The notes under the pieces were generated by a model, which did not search any database, had not been told where the DNA came from, and saw nothing but the letters and a program-made list of their open reading frames with translations. A stretch of DNA of 21,791 nucleotides from a virus. Both the position numbers and the translations under genes were made by a program. This document shows positions 1 to 8,025 of this stretch, piece after piece; within the stretch, counting starts at the first letter, position 1, and each line of letters begins with the position of its first letter. The stretch spans positions 1 to 21,791 of the IMG/VR virus record IMGVR_UViG_3300032284_002390; one strand, 5' to 3'.

Positions 1-300
1 ACCATCTTCTTTGCCAGGAGCTGGACCTGAAAGAGCCTCAGCGCCATTACCTGTGCCACCCTGTTGGCTGTATGGGCTATAGGTATAATAGGTGGTTGTA
101 CTGGCAGCTAGTGCTCTATAGTATTTGCCATAGAAGTCGCTCATGCTTATGGCCGTGCCAGAGGTATTTTTACCAGCTATGTGGCGTATGGCGTAGTCGT
201 CTAGACTGACCTGATTATAAAGTCCGCGCTCGGTTTCAATGCTAATGCTGTACCCAGTAGTCAATCCTGCTAGGTTCATGATTCCAGAGGCATTTAACAT
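1..300 (-). CDS. Phage virion/tail protein, N-terminal part (runs off left edge)
   Basis: I translated this from an ATG at 300; about 100 residues lie in the window and the reading frame stays open to base 1. It starts MLNASGIMNLAGLTTGYSIS and contains SLDDYAIRHIAG and a SMSDFYGKY motif. The pattern of a short beta-rich N-terminus, then a DDYAIRxIAG-like segment, then SxSDFYGK recurs in tail-associated or fibre-like proteins of many tailed phages (recalled family knowledge). A Gly/Ala/Pro-rich stretch follows. It sits 2 bases downstream of the preceding virion gene, so it is probably in the same late transcript. No clear Shine-Dalgarno sequence is visible. The C-terminus and exact role are unknown. 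Confidence 0.7.
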   Translation of the reverse strand, partial: MLNASGIMNLAGLTTGYSISIETERGLYNQVSLDDYAIRHIAGKNTSGTAISMSDFYGKYYRALAASTTTYYTYSPYSQQGGTGNGAEALSGPAPGKEDG

Positions 301-302
301 GA

Positions 303-1172
303 TTAGCTCGGTATGCCATAGGCTGTTACGTTGCTGCTGGCTACAATGGTGCCACTGGTGCTGATGCTGAATACTGGAACATTATTATAGTAAAATACCA
401 GATTGTTGGTGCTGCTGCTTTGCTTGGCAATCCAGTTGGCGCCACCAAAACTGGTACTGATAACACCATTGTTGATGCTGATACTGGTTCCATCGGGACG
501 AACAATGCCCGCTATGGTTGAAGTAGCCGTGGGTATGACACTGACACTGATTACACCACTGGTTACAACTATTGAAGTACCATCGGGACGAACAATGCCG
601 GCTATGCTGCTTGAAGCCACGGAAATGTTGGCGCTGATAACTCCAGATGTAATTAAGATGCTGGTGTTGTCGGGTCTGACAGCACCAAAGTTACTGCTTG
701 TAGCCTGAGTAAAGCTACCACCAGGAATGAGACTCAGCACGCCATTGTTTACACCAACAGAGGTATTATCGGGTCGAATCATGCCCACGCTGCTGCTAGT
801 AGCTATGTTGTATACACTTTGTACATTGGTGGTGTCTACGACAATTTCACTACCACTTAGTACAAAACTAAAACTGGTAGTACCGCTCCAGACACTGATG
901 ATGTCCGTGGTAGCTAGGCTTAGCCCCAGTGTGAGCATGAGACTGTCATTGGGGTTGATATAGGTATCGTAAAGTATGAATGTCTTGGCTGTACTGGTAA
1001 TGCCAGCTGGGCGAACTGCTACTCTGCAGGTGCTGGTGGTAGCACCCAGGTTGCAGATGCTTAGAACTGACGCAAAGGCCATGAAGCCATTGGGCACAGT
1101 ATATAATATGCTTTCGGTATTGGCACTGGTGGGATTGGTCTGTCCTAGAACCTTGTAGCTATTACTGGCCAT
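303..1172 (-). CDS. Tail fibre-like virion protein with four RPDxTSI repeats
   Basis: 289 residues, rich in Ser/Thr/Val/Ile with almost no Cys, as is typical of beta-structured phage fibre or virion surface proteins. Residues about 1-115 form a globular N-terminal domain (VPNGFMAFASVLSICNLG...). They are followed by four repeats of the form (S/T)xxGxxRPD(N/G)TSIxxxxGVIS, beginning near residues 128, 162, 189 and 219. A short tail, NNLVFYYNNVPVFSIST, ends the protein. The same repeat occurs once in the gene at 1595-3367, which links the two proteins. The upstream stop is directly followed by this ATG (TAAATG). No strong ribosome site is visible. Likely role: part of the adsorption apparatus or a virion decoration; the exact position is not determinable. 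Confidence 0.75.
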   Translation of the reverse strand: MASNSYKVLGQTNPTSANTESILYTVPNGFMAFASVLSICNLGATTSTCRVAVRPAGITSTAKTFILYDTYINPNDSLMLTLGLSLATTDIISVWSGTTSFSFVLSGSEIVVDTTNVQSVYNIATSSSVGMIRPDNTSVGVNNGVLSLIPGGSFTQATSSNFGAVRPDNTSILITSGVISANISVASSSIAGIVRPDGTSIVVTSGVISVSVIPTATSTIAGIVRPDGTSISINNGVISTSFGGANWIAKQSSSTNNLVFYYNNVPVFSISTSGTIVASSNVTAYGIPS

Positions 1173-1595
1173 TTATTTGATCACTATGTCAATCATGTTT
1201 GAAAGTTTTGTAAATATCCAACCGCCTGTGATGCCAGCGCCTATGATGATCCAGCGCCATTTTTCCAGGTCTGCTATGCGATCTTCCAGAGTCTTTTGTT
1301 TCTTGTTGTGAAACTCCTGATCGGCTTTGAGCTCTTCCTTGAGTTCATCCAGTCCCTTGATGATGCGACTTTCTGTGGCATTGATCTCCGTGCATAACTC
1401 TCGCTGAACTGTAGTAATGCGGCTGTGAATTTCTTTGATGTCCTCGGCCATTTCGTTGCGTCTCTGTTCGATTAGATTGAAAATATCATCTTGTTTGCGC
1501 TCATGCTGGTTGAGTTTTTCATCATGCACAGCCAGCATGCGTTTCATGTCACTGGCTATTTCGCGAAGCATTTCGACTTGGTTTTCTAGATTCAT
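1173..1595 (-). CDS. Coiled-coil protein with C-terminal membrane anchor (holin/haemolysin-like?)
   Basis: 140 residues. Residues 1-112 are highly charged and heptad-like (long runs of E, K, R, D, Q with spaced L/I/M), predicting a long coiled coil. Residues about 113-131 (WRWIIIGAGITGGWIFTKL) form one hydrophobic membrane span. This plan of an N-terminal coiled coil and one C-terminal span introduced by KWRWII resembles XhlA-type haemolysin enhancers and some phage holin-like proteins; that is family analogy, not proof. The start codon overlaps the stop of the fibre gene upstream (TAATG), suggesting translational coupling. A lysis role would be novel in this context; it may instead be a membrane-tethered virion or injection protein. 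Confidence 0.6.
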   Translation of the reverse strand: MNLENQVEMLREIASDMKRMLAVHDEKLNQHERKQDDIFNLIEQRRNEMAEDIKEIHSRITTVQRELCTEINATESRIIKGLDELKEELKADQEFHNKKQKTLEDRIADLEKWRWIIIGAGITGGWIFTKLSNMIDIVIK

Positions 1596-3367
1596 TATAG
1601 TAATACCTTGAGTGGATGCACATTGACCACTACACTGGGGCTTTCAGGTAGGGCTGGGCTGCTGGCTGTGGCAGCAATGCTGCTCTGATACCACATGGTA
1701 GTGGTAGTTGGTCCCCACCACATGATCTGTATGGTATCGCTGCTGCTGTTGGTCTGTACATATACGTTAAATGCAAAATTTGCTGTACCGTTAACACCAT
1801 TTGCACCACCGGTTTTAGCTGGAACAGTAGCACCATAGGCCGAGCTTGGTATGTTGGTTCCGTTCAGTCGCATCCAAAAATTCGTGGTAGCCGGAGCATT
1901 ATCTGTGTTCTGTAACTGTACATTGATGTTAAAGCTATAGGTGCCTGGATAGGTAAAGGCCAGACTGCTGGTGCCCTGCAGTACTATGCCCGCGGTATTT
2001 AAAATACTAGTACTTAATAACACGGCCTGGGCCGAGGTTGCACTAGATGTTTGATTCTGTGTGCTGTAAATCTGACTGTATCTCTGTACATTGGGTGCGG
2101 TATACTGACGCGTACCATCACCAAAATAGATACCTATGCTGGTGTTACCACCTACTCCCAGACCCAGGGTGATACTGGAATTGTTTATGACCACAACCTT
2201 GCTGGTCAAAGTATTAGTTCCTGGAACTGTAGTACCAAAGGCTATGTATGATCCCTTGCTGGTGTCCGTAAAGTTTTCGGCTGCAACAAAATCGATGCGA
2301 GCCACACCTCCGGGATTGAAACCAGTATTGCCCCAGCCATTGCCAGCTATGCGCATCATGACATCATCGGCCTGTGTAGCCGAGGGATTAAGAGCCGTGC
2401 CCCGTGCCATGCGGCCGGCTAGGACATTGTACATGCCTGTACCAAATGCATCATAAAGATTGCGGTTTGGTATGCCAGTCTGGCTTACAATCTGAGTCAT
2501 GGTGCCACTATTGGTGACCTGCTGACTATCTACATTGCCATTGACAGTGAACACAGCATTGGTAACTGTTATGCCTGACCCAAAGATACTGGTATAGCGA
2601 TTGATGATTAAGTAGCTGGTGTCCTGCTGACTACCTATGGTGATGTTCTGACTGGTGTTATAGGTCCTGATGGTATAGCTGGTCATTTGTAGACCACCTA
2701 GTGTGGCACTAATGATACCATTATTAACTACAATCGAAGTATTATCAGGCTGTACAACACCCAGTGTGCTGGTACTAGCTGTAACTACATAACTGGTAGT
2801 TGAATAGTTGATCCATTTCTTACGGCCGGCATCATAGATCAGTGTCTGACCTGAGCTCAATCCGGTGCCGGCTTTGCTGCCTATGCTTACGTCACCTAGA
2901 TCCCACAACCATGCAGCACCTCCACCTGGACCGGCTGCGCCGATGCGGCTGACCCAGTCTTCAAGTCGTTTAACCTGTGCCTGTAAAGTACCACCTTGTT
3001 GGGCAAGTACAGGCTCTCCATGTACTATGGTCGCCTCTTTAATAGGGTTTTTAGTTATGTAATCGGCAATCTGTTCAACAGTATTTTTTGGCTGTGTTTG
3101 TTCCTGAGCAGTAACTCCACTCATGACCGGATAGGGTTCCATGTTGCTTACAGGGTTGGCTCGTTTGTTGGCCTTGTCCTTGTAGGTTATGGCCAAACCC
3201 TGACGAATGTTTTGTTTAATGCGTTCTTCTCGGTCAGTCTGCTGATTTTGTTTTTTCTGAGCCTGTTCTTTTAGATAGTTAATTTCTTCCAGCAGCTTAG
3301 GATCAGGTTCCAGGCCCAGAGTTTTGCGCAATTCTAATAGAGCTAATTTTTCTTTGAGTAGTTTCAT
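1595..3367 (-). CDS. Large tail fibre/virion protein with C-terminal jelly-roll-like domain
   Basis: 590 residues. Residues 1-70 are charged and helical (coiled coil, many K/E/Q). Residues about 120-155 contain QQGGTLQAQVKRLEDWVSRI followed by a Gly/Ala linker, a module I recall from marine T4-like phage fibres. Then come GQTLIYDAGRKKWIN, one VVQPDNTSIVVNNGIIS repeat and a long Ser/Thr/Asn beta-rich shaft. The last 165 residues look like a C1q/TNF-type jelly roll (TYPGTYSFNINVQLQNTDNA, IQIMWWGP) ending in SPSVVVNVHPLKVLL. Such a C-terminal tip often serves trimerisation or receptor contact. The start overlaps the upstream stop (ATGA), and its own stop overlaps the next ATG. Confidence 0.75.
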   Translation of the reverse strand: MKLLKEKLALLELRKTLGLEPDPKLLEEINYLKEQAQKKQNQQTDREERIKQNIRQGLAITYKDKANKRANPVSNMEPYPVMSGVTAQEQTQPKNTVEQIADYITKNPIKEATIVHGEPVLAQQGGTLQAQVKRLEDWVSRIGAAGPGGGAAWLWDLGDVSIGSKAGTGLSSGQTLIYDAGRKKWINYSTTSYVVTASTSTLGVVQPDNTSIVVNNGIISATLGGLQMTSYTIRTYNTSQNITIGSQQDTSYLIINRYTSIFGSGITVTNAVFTVNGNVDSQQVTNSGTMTQIVSQTGIPNRNLYDAFGTGMYNVLAGRMARGTALNPSATQADDVMMRIAGNGWGNTGFNPGGVARIDFVAAENFTDTSKGSYIAFGTTVPGTNTLTSKVVVINNSSITLGLGVGGNTSIGIYFGDGTRQYTAPNVQRYSQIYSTQNQTSSATSAQAVLLSTSILNTAGIVLQGTSSLAFTYPGTYSFNINVQLQNTDNAPATTNFWMRLNGTNIPSSAYGATVPAKTGGANGVNGTANFAFNVYVQTNSSSDTIQIMWWGPTTTTMWYQSSIAATASSPALPESPSVVVNVHPLKVLL

Positions 3368-3921
3368 TTGGTTTTACCTGGTTTAAGTCCGGTCATCTGA
3401 GGTAACTTGCGTCGGGCCATGCGTCCCTGTATGATGTCTCTACCAGCCAGATTGGGATTGGCATTGGGTGTAACCTGACCACTAAAACCACCACCTACGG
3501 CATTGGCTATGCCATCTTCCAGAAACAATCTAAAGCCCATGAGTTTGTTACCTTCTAGAATTTCTTGCACCTCGGCCATGAGCTCGGGTTGAGGAACAAC
3601 CAGTGGAAATTCTGCTTCTAGATACATGTATTCATGTTCATCAGCATGATGTTCTTTTACCAGGGTCAGGGCTGTGGTTAGATTGGCCAAACGATTCTTT
3701 TCCAGAGGCTGGCGATTCATGATGCGTCGTACTCGAAATACCAGACGATCCAGCATGGTCCAGGCATCACGCAGCTCAGGTGTGTTTAATTCAGAATCCT
3801 TTTTGATCTGGTTGCCAGCCTTGTCTATGATGCCCAGTTTGTAGGCATCGGTTTGTACTATGGGCTGTACAAGTTTTTTTAGAATTCTATAGGTAATAAT
3901 GGTATCAACAAATCTGCTCAT
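3364..3921 (-). CDS. Conserved phage protein, probably virion-associated
   Basis: 185 residues. The N-terminal 70 residues (FVDTIITYRILKKLVQPIV, LGIIDKAGNQIKK, LDRLVFRVRRIM) match a conserved block I recall from many large myophage genomes without an assigned function. The middle is acidic and hydrophobic. Residues about 130-140 hold FRLFLEDG, similar to peptides in two other genes of this window. The C-terminus is Gly/Arg-rich (GGGFSGQ, RMARRK). It is translationally coupled on both sides: its ATG overlaps the upstream stop (TAATG) and its TGA overlaps the fibre gene start. Its place among virion genes argues for a structural or assembly role; function unknown. Confidence 0.6.
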   Translation of the reverse strand: MSRFVDTIITYRILKKLVQPIVQTDAYKLGIIDKAGNQIKKDSELNTPELRDAWTMLDRLVFRVRRIMNRQPLEKNRLANLTTALTLVKEHHADEHEYMYLEAEFPLVVPQPELMAEVQEILEGNKLMGFRLFLEDGIANAVGGGFSGQVTPNANPNLAGRDIIQGRMARRKLPQMTGLKPGKTK

Positions 3922-4307
3922 TAAATCTTCCTTAGTATTTCAGCTATGTTCTCGTCTAGAACTATGTCTGAACCTGCTATGCGGTTATTGCGATACTGTA
4001 CGCTTTCGGGCATGTAGTTCAAGAATACCAGAAAACTTTTTAGCTGAGGCCAAAAGCGATCCTGTATCTTAAAGAACAGCATGTTGGTTGCGGCTTCAAT
4101 GCCGAACACATTGTAAAGAACCACCAGGTGATTAATGATCAAGCGTTCCTTGATATCACCGGTGGCCTTGTAGCGTCCTAATAATCTTTTAATATAACGT
4201 AATCGTTTTAAATCGTCGTCAAATTCTTTCAAACCACTGCAACTGGGATTGTCATAGTGTTTGATAGCATACATTAAAAAGTTTTCATTGGTCAAGTTTG
4301 TCATCAT
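3921..4307 (-). CDS. Conserved phage protein (DUF7207-like)
   Basis: I prefer the ATG at 4307 (MMTNLTNENFLMYAIKHYDN) over an in-frame start at 4367, because 4307 sits 11 bases after the previous stop while 4367 would overlap that gene by 49 bases. The protein is about 128 residues. The segments FLMYAIKHYDNPSC, FDDDLKRLRYIKRLLGRY, GDIKERLIINHLVVLYNVFG and SFLVFLNYMPE form a helical fold that recurs in T4-like phages and that I recall as DUF7207; the name is from memory. No catalytic motif is visible. Its stop overlaps the next start (TAATG). An octamer GATAAATA at 4313-4320 lies just upstream but is too close to the ATG to be its obvious promoter. Confidence 0.65.
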   Translation of the reverse strand: MMTNLTNENFLMYAIKHYDNPSCSGLKEFDDDLKRLRYIKRLLGRYKATGDIKERLIINHLVVLYNVFGIEAATNMLFFKIQDRFWPQLKSFLVFLNYMPESVQYRNNRIAGSDIVLDENIAEILRKI

Positions 4308-4318
4308 GTAATTATTTA

Positions 4319-4807
4319 TCACCAAGAACCCAGGTTTGCTCTCCTCCAGGTATTGGTTGCTACACAAACATATACATAACTACTGGTCCAGCTTACCTGT
4401 CCTATGCTGCCCGTACTAGTGCTATAGGTTGGAACATATCCAGGAATTGGTAAACTTGTTGTACCGTCGGGATTAAACTGCCAGGTAAACGGATAGACAC
4501 TAGTATTGCTGATTATTTGTACATTACCAGAACTGTATACCTGAGCCGTCCCCAGAGTATCCACATAGACACCAGATATGTCATTGCTAAAATCAGCCGT
4601 AATATCAATGGTTTTGTTACCAATAAGTGGTGAATTAACCAGCACCATGGCCGTTGCAGAAGTAGCTTCTAAAGCACCATTTAATATACTAGTAGCTAAA
4701 CTGCTGGCACTAATCTTATGACTGGCACCGCCCTGTACAACATAGACCAGGTCACTGCTGGTGAGAGCAGTGACGTAGGTTAGTTCACTTAATTTTTGAT
4801 CAGCCAT
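4319..4807 (-). CDS. Tail fibre-like/virion protein
   Basis: 162 residues. It begins MADQKLSELTYVTALTSSDL followed by VYVVQGGASHKISASSLAT, the short N-terminal module KLSxL-(10)-DLxYVVxxG-xK-Ixxxxl found in many phage fibre and virion proteins. The middle is beta-rich, and the end (GQVSWTSSYVYVCVATNTW, RRANLGSW) is a very common C-terminal tip in marine T4-like virion proteins. It starts 2 bases after the stop of the gene at 4810-5448, without a clear ribosome site, so it is probably coupled to it. Likely a virion surface or fibre subunit; exact position unknown. Confidence 0.7.
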   Translation of the reverse strand: MADQKLSELTYVTALTSSDLVYVVQGGASHKISASSLATSILNGALEATSATAMVLVNSPLIGNKTIDITADFSNDISGVYVDTLGTAQVYSSGNVQIISNTSVYPFTWQFNPDGTTSLPIPGYVPTYSTSTGSIGQVSWTSSYVYVCVATNTWRRANLGSW

Positions 4808-4809
4808 GA

Positions 4810-5448
4810 TTATGCAGTAGTGGTTACTGAAGTATTAGTCCAAAGTCTAGTACCATTGGATAAATTACCACCCACACCTGTACGGAAACCTGTACCTGCA
4901 TAGATAACATTAGATGTAGCTAGAACCAATCCACTGGTAAAGCTATCGACAACATCGATAACACCCAAGCTGATAGTTTGAGCTGGAATCCAAAGTGTAG
5001 CACCAGTTGTACTAGGAGCTGTAAATTGGAAATCAACAAAGTTACTGGTTGTATTACCAACGCGTGTTGCTGTAATATTGGTTACAGTACTTGTACCAGC
5101 TAACTGTTGTTTGATGATCAAAGTACCAGTGGTTGTTGGAGAAATTCTTTCGTTCCAGGTTACACGAACCTTACCAGTTGTACCAGTTGAATAACTAGGT
5201 GAGTTTGATGCTTTGTTGGCAGGATCCAGGAACCAGGCAAATGATACATTGCTTGAACCCAATAATTGTTGTAGACCACGAATAGTCACTAATACTTCAC
5301 CCTTGCCATGACGGCCAGCTGAAACATCTCGGTGTCCAGGTCTTACAATAACCCAACCACGGTTGTCCGCATATGTTCTTGTTTGTTGTTCTATGGACAG
5401 ATTACGCGGAAAATGTTCGTCTGTCGTACTTGCGCCCCACATTGGCAT
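4810..5448 (-). CDS. Virion structural protein (unassigned), own leader
   Basis: 212 residues, beta-rich with many Ser/Thr/Val. It begins MPMWGASTTDEHFPRNLSIE. The N-terminal part includes a basic, Gly-rich stretch (GHRDVSAGRHGKGEVLVTI), and the middle resembles an Ig-like or beta-sandwich domain (GKVRVTWNERISPTTTGTLI). A strong ribosome site, AAGGAG, lies 8 bases before the ATG. The 66-base leader contains a GATAAATA late-promoter-like octamer at 5515-5522 and a GATATCA/TGATATC inverted repeat. It therefore looks separately and strongly expressed, as for an abundant virion protein. I cannot match it to a named T4 gene. Confidence 0.65.
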   Translation of the reverse strand: MPMWGASTTDEHFPRNLSIEQQTRTYADNRGWVIVRPGHRDVSAGRHGKGEVLVTIRGLQQLLGSSNVSFAWFLDPANKASNSPSYSTGTTGKVRVTWNERISPTTTGTLIIKQQLAGTSTVTNITATRVGNTTSNFVDFQFTAPSTTGATLWIPAQTISLGVIDVVDSFTSGLVLATSNVIYAGTGFRTGVGGNLSNGTRLWTNTSVTTTA

Positions 5449-5514
5449 GTTAGTTCTCCTTAGATGATATCAGGGATCGGTGTATTTGCACTGTTTACCC
5501 GCATATGATATCGG

Positions 5515-5522
5515 TTATTTAT
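5515..5522 (-). promoter_or_regulatory. Late-promoter-like octamer GATAAATA
   Basis: One mismatch to TATAAATA. It overlaps the last codons and stop of the gene at 5515-6606 and lies 67-74 bases upstream of the ATG at 5448, whose AAGGAG site and 66-base leader are consistent with separate late transcription. Confidence 0.4.
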
Positions 5523-6606
5523 CGTCTTCTTCTTCACCAGTCTCATGAGCTTCTTTGCTGCGAGGAGCCGGGCTCATGGTCTCATGTTTAGTTTTGTTTC
5601 CATGGTAGATGTGACGACTGCGTTTACCGCTGGGTTGTGTAACAACAAAACTATATTCCATTTCACCATTTTTCATTCTGCTGGTATGATCCGAAACCTT
5701 GTGTCCTGCTTTTTCATGACTGGCAATGCGTGAACGCATCTCTGGGCTCATGAGAGCTTCCAAATACAGATCCATGGTTTCGTAATAGATTTCTTCTTCG
5801 GCCATTTTCTGACCTGTATGAGACAGATAGGCATCTCCAGCAGCTTTGTATTTACGATCTAATTTGGTCTGAGCTAACTGAACCCCACCAGCTCTTTTTG
5901 CTGCTAGAGCCTTGGCATTGGCCTTTAATTGTTCCTCGCCGCTCCGATTTAAATGAGCCGCATCATAGGTAGCATCCATGGCCTGTTGATGAGCTTTATC
6001 AGCATAGCTTTGCAGAGTTTTGGCCTTGAGTTCTGTAATGGTTTCTTCACCTACTTTGCCCCAGCCTGACTTAGCTCTGATAGCAAATGCTAGCTCTTTC
6101 ATCTTGGTAAATTCATGTGAACCCTTGGCATGGGGACCAGATTTTTTAAGTCTGGTATACTGTGCTTCTAGATCAGCTTTGTCCTTGCCATGAAACATGC
6201 CCTTTTTAGCCGGATTGATTTCAACCTTGTTACCAAAAGCTTCTTTGGTTAATTTACTTACAGCTTTATCAACACCTTTGACTCTTTTAACAGCAGTAGC
6301 AAAATTTTTACCACCTTCGGTTCCGCGACGACCAGCTTCATAGGCCTGATTAGCTGCGCCTTCGAGACCACCTGTGGCTTTTTTAACATAAGAGCCCAGA
6401 GTCTTTTTGCTTAGTTCATTAATGATGCCAAAATGTTCGGCTACCAAAGGATGAATGCTTTCATTGGTCAACCTTTCGCGATCCAAATCAGCACTATTGG
6501 TAACGCCATCGAGCTTTTTAACACCCTTGACCTGTTTCTTTTCTAGTTCGTCATCTTTTTTCTGAACTTTGGATTCGGCTTCGCCCAGGTAATCTTTAAT
6601 CTTCAT
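5515..6606 (-). CDS. Charged virion-associated/scaffold-like protein with two KTLxSY motifs
   Basis: 363 residues, very rich in K, E, A and G and poor in aromatics, unlike a normal enzyme. It begins MKIKDYLGE|AESK: a nine-residue peptide ending L-G-E before Ala, which fits the (I/L)-x-E cleavage rule of T4 prohead protease gp21. Two peptides share identical spacing, I-x-E-L-x-x-K-T-L-x-S-Y-x-x-K-A, at residues about 62-77 and 190-205. I recall this motif recurring in proteins of many large phages. The C-terminus is acidic (GEEEDDK). It follows the previous gene by one base. A prohead core or internal head protein is a reasonable guess. Confidence 0.6.
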   Translation of the reverse strand: MKIKDYLGEAESKVQKKDDELEKKQVKGVKKLDGVTNSADLDRERLTNESIHPLVAEHFGIINELSKKTLGSYVKKATGGLEGAANQAYEAGRRGTEGGKNFATAVKRVKGVDKAVSKLTKEAFGNKVEINPAKKGMFHGKDKADLEAQYTRLKKSGPHAKGSHEFTKMKELAFAIRAKSGWGKVGEETITELKAKTLQSYADKAHQQAMDATYDAAHLNRSGEEQLKANAKALAAKRAGGVQLAQTKLDRKYKAAGDAYLSHTGQKMAEEEIYYETMDLYLEALMSPEMRSRIASHEKAGHKVSDHTSRMKNGEMEYSFVVTQPSGKRSRHIYHGNKTKHETMSPAPRSKEAHETGEEEDDK

Positions 6607-6607
6607 G

Positions 6608-7303
6608 TTAGTGACCTAATTTTTTATGTGCTGCAGCAGCGTGTTGAAATTTTTCTTTGCCATATTTTTTACGACCAATCCAGGCTGCTAGAGCTGCTGG
6701 ATTTTTTGCACCCTTGGCACTTAGTTTGCCTTCGAGTTTTTTAAAGCCCATGTAGGCTTCGGCAATTTCATTGATCTCTGCTTCGGTTAATTCAATTTCC
6801 AGATCTTCGGCTAGTACACCCAGCGCTTCTTCCAAATCTAGATCTTCTTTTTTAATCTTTTTACCAATAACATCACGACGATGTTTTAGATAAGCATCGG
6901 TTTTATCAACCTTGCCATCGTTGTTGATGTCAGCGTCTTCGTGACCAACTGGGTCCAGAGCTTCTTTAGTTAATTCGCCTTTTTTCTTGAGCATTTGCAG
7001 GCCTTTTTTGCTTACATGCACATGAGCCTCACTTACTAAAACATCCAGGCTGCTGGTTGGAACTGCTCTTTCCAGTCCATGATCAAATAATACGTCATAC
7101 CATTCAACCAGACCGTCTGCGGTTGGACGAGCATGATGCTCTGGGATGCAAGTACCCTTGCCCCATTCAGCGTGTTCTACATGCTTGGCACAGTTGTGAA
7201 CAATTTCACCATTGTCCATCATCATGGTTGCTTCAGCCAAGGGTTTTTGTTTGTACATGTTGCGAACGGTTTCCACAACATTCATGAATTTTTTACCTTC
7301 CAT
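6608..7303 (-). CDS. Conserved T4-like phage protein with Ca2+-binding-type loop
   Basis: 231 residues. Residues about 36-95 (HVEHAEWGKG, HHARPTADGLVEWYDVLFDH) form a conserved module seen in many T4-like phages, possibly SH3-like. Residues 125-136 (DINNDGKVDKTD) fit the DxNxDGxVDxxD calcium-binding loop of EF-hands and dockerins. The C-terminal 45 residues (FKKLEGKLSAKGAKNPAALA, AWIGRKKYG) are another widespread phage module. PLAE|A at residues 21-25 would be a possible prohead-protease site. An AGGAG lies 9 bases before the ATG at 7303; an internal ATG six codons on is an alternative start. Probably virion-associated; function unknown. Confidence 0.6.
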   Translation of the reverse strand: MEGKKFMNVVETVRNMYKQKPLAEATMMMDNGEIVHNCAKHVEHAEWGKGTCIPEHHARPTADGLVEWYDVLFDHGLERAVPTSSLDVLVSEAHVHVSKKGLQMLKKKGELTKEALDPVGHEDADINNDGKVDKTDAYLKHRRDVIGKKIKKEDLDLEEALGVLAEDLEIELTEAEINEIAEAYMGFKKLEGKLSAKGAKNPAALAAWIGRKKYGKEKFQHAAAAHKKLGH

Positions 7304-7315
7304 TTAAATATACTC

Positions 7316-7516
7316 CTATTTTTTATGTTGATGCATATTAATAAACCAATGTGCCAGTTGTTTTGCCCTGGGACTAGCAGTCTTACTAGATCTTACAGCC
7401 TTGAGCTGTGAAATGCTTTTACCTTTTAAACCATGTCGAGCCATGTCACCTTTGTCTTCGGGATGGCGTCCATCCTGAAAGTTTTCCAGGAACAGTTTAA
7501 ACCTTAACAGTGCCAT
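7316..7516 (-). CDS. Small conserved basic phage protein
   Basis: 66 residues, strongly basic: MALLRFKLFLENFQDGRHPE then DKGDMARHGLKGKSISQLKA, RSSKTASPRAKQLAHWFINM. The pattern DKGDxxRHGLKG...SPRxKQLAHWxINM is a small phage family that I recognise but cannot name. It overlaps the upstream gene by 13 bases, indicating coupled translation. It could be a small DNA-associated head protein, because it is basic and lies among virion-type genes, but there is no direct evidence. Confidence 0.6.
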   Translation of the reverse strand: MALLRFKLFLENFQDGRHPEDKGDMARHGLKGKSISQLKAVRSSKTASPRAKQLAHWFINMHQHKK

Positions 7517-8025
7517 TTACGCAGCGCCAGAGCTTTTCGGGTTGGTTCACCATTGGGCTTTTTCATAGGTCCTTTGCTGCCACCCATTCTAGCACAAAAA
7601 CTACGGCGTCGTCCAGCAGCCTTGCTGTCTGGATTCAGCTTGCTTGGCGGTGTTGTTACGGCCAGGCTTAGATGACTACCTGGATGTTCTCGGCGATAGC
7701 TGTCTATGCCTTTTTTATTCAAACCACCAGTTGGGTTTTTGCCTTCTTTGCGAGTCCAGGCCGGAGCACTTTCTGAAACCTTGGTGCCCATTTTAAATCT
7801 GGCTCTAATATTCTTTTTTAATTCACGCTTGTCATCAGGTGTAAAATCCAAGGACTTATTGGGTAAATTTCTGCGTTGCATGGGCGGTTCCTGAGCATGT
7901 TCGCTCTCCCAGCCCTGTTCTCTTACGGGCACACAGTTAGGAACTGTTCGTCCATTCTTTTCTTTTGTGCCTATGGCCTTGTAGCCTTTCCAGCAACTGG
8001 CTCGCATTTTATGAAAAGTTTTCAT
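7504..8025 (-). CDS. Basic Cys-containing phage protein (DUF6321-like C-terminus)
   Basis: 173 residues, very basic. The N-terminus MKTFHKMRASCWKGYKAIGT followed by NGRTVPNCVPV is one conserved block. Residues about 95-173 (GGLNKKGIDSYRRE, KAAGRRRSFCARMGGSKGPM, PTRKALALRKWHC) match a widespread phage domain that I recall as DUF6321. Conserved Cys and His suggest a small metal-bound or disulphide fold. It starts in an ATGA overlap with the gene upstream. It has the MKTF opening of its neighbours but lacks the (I/L)-x-E at residue 10, so it is not counted among the tagged proteins. Function unknown. Confidence 0.65.
   Translation of the reverse strand: MKTFHKMRASCWKGYKAIGTKEKNGRTVPNCVPVREQGWESEHAQEPPMQRRNLPNKSLDFTPDDKRELKKNIRARFKMGTKVSESAPAWTRKEGKNPTGGLNKKGIDSYRREHPGSHLSLAVTTPPSKLNPDSKAAGRRRSFCARMGGSKGPMKKPNGEPTRKALALRKWHC

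Noticed and set aside
403-963. Plus-strand open frames over the fibre gene
   Set aside because: They arise from repetitive Ser/Thr codons on the other strand and have no start signals.
303-3367. Possible CRISPR or DNA repeat array suggested by regularly spaced similar segments
   Set aside because: The repeats are coding (RPDxTSI in frame), are few, and lack the equal repeat and unique spacer structure of CRISPR.
4313-4320. GATAAATA as a late promoter for the gene at 3921-4307
   Set aside because: Only five bases separate it from the ATG, so transcription would start at or after the start codon; it also overlaps the previous stop. Kept only as a remark.
7504-8025. Counting MKTFHKMRAS as another head-targeting tag
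   Set aside because: It shares MKTF but has no (I/L)-x-E at residues 8-10, so it does not fit the cleavage rule.
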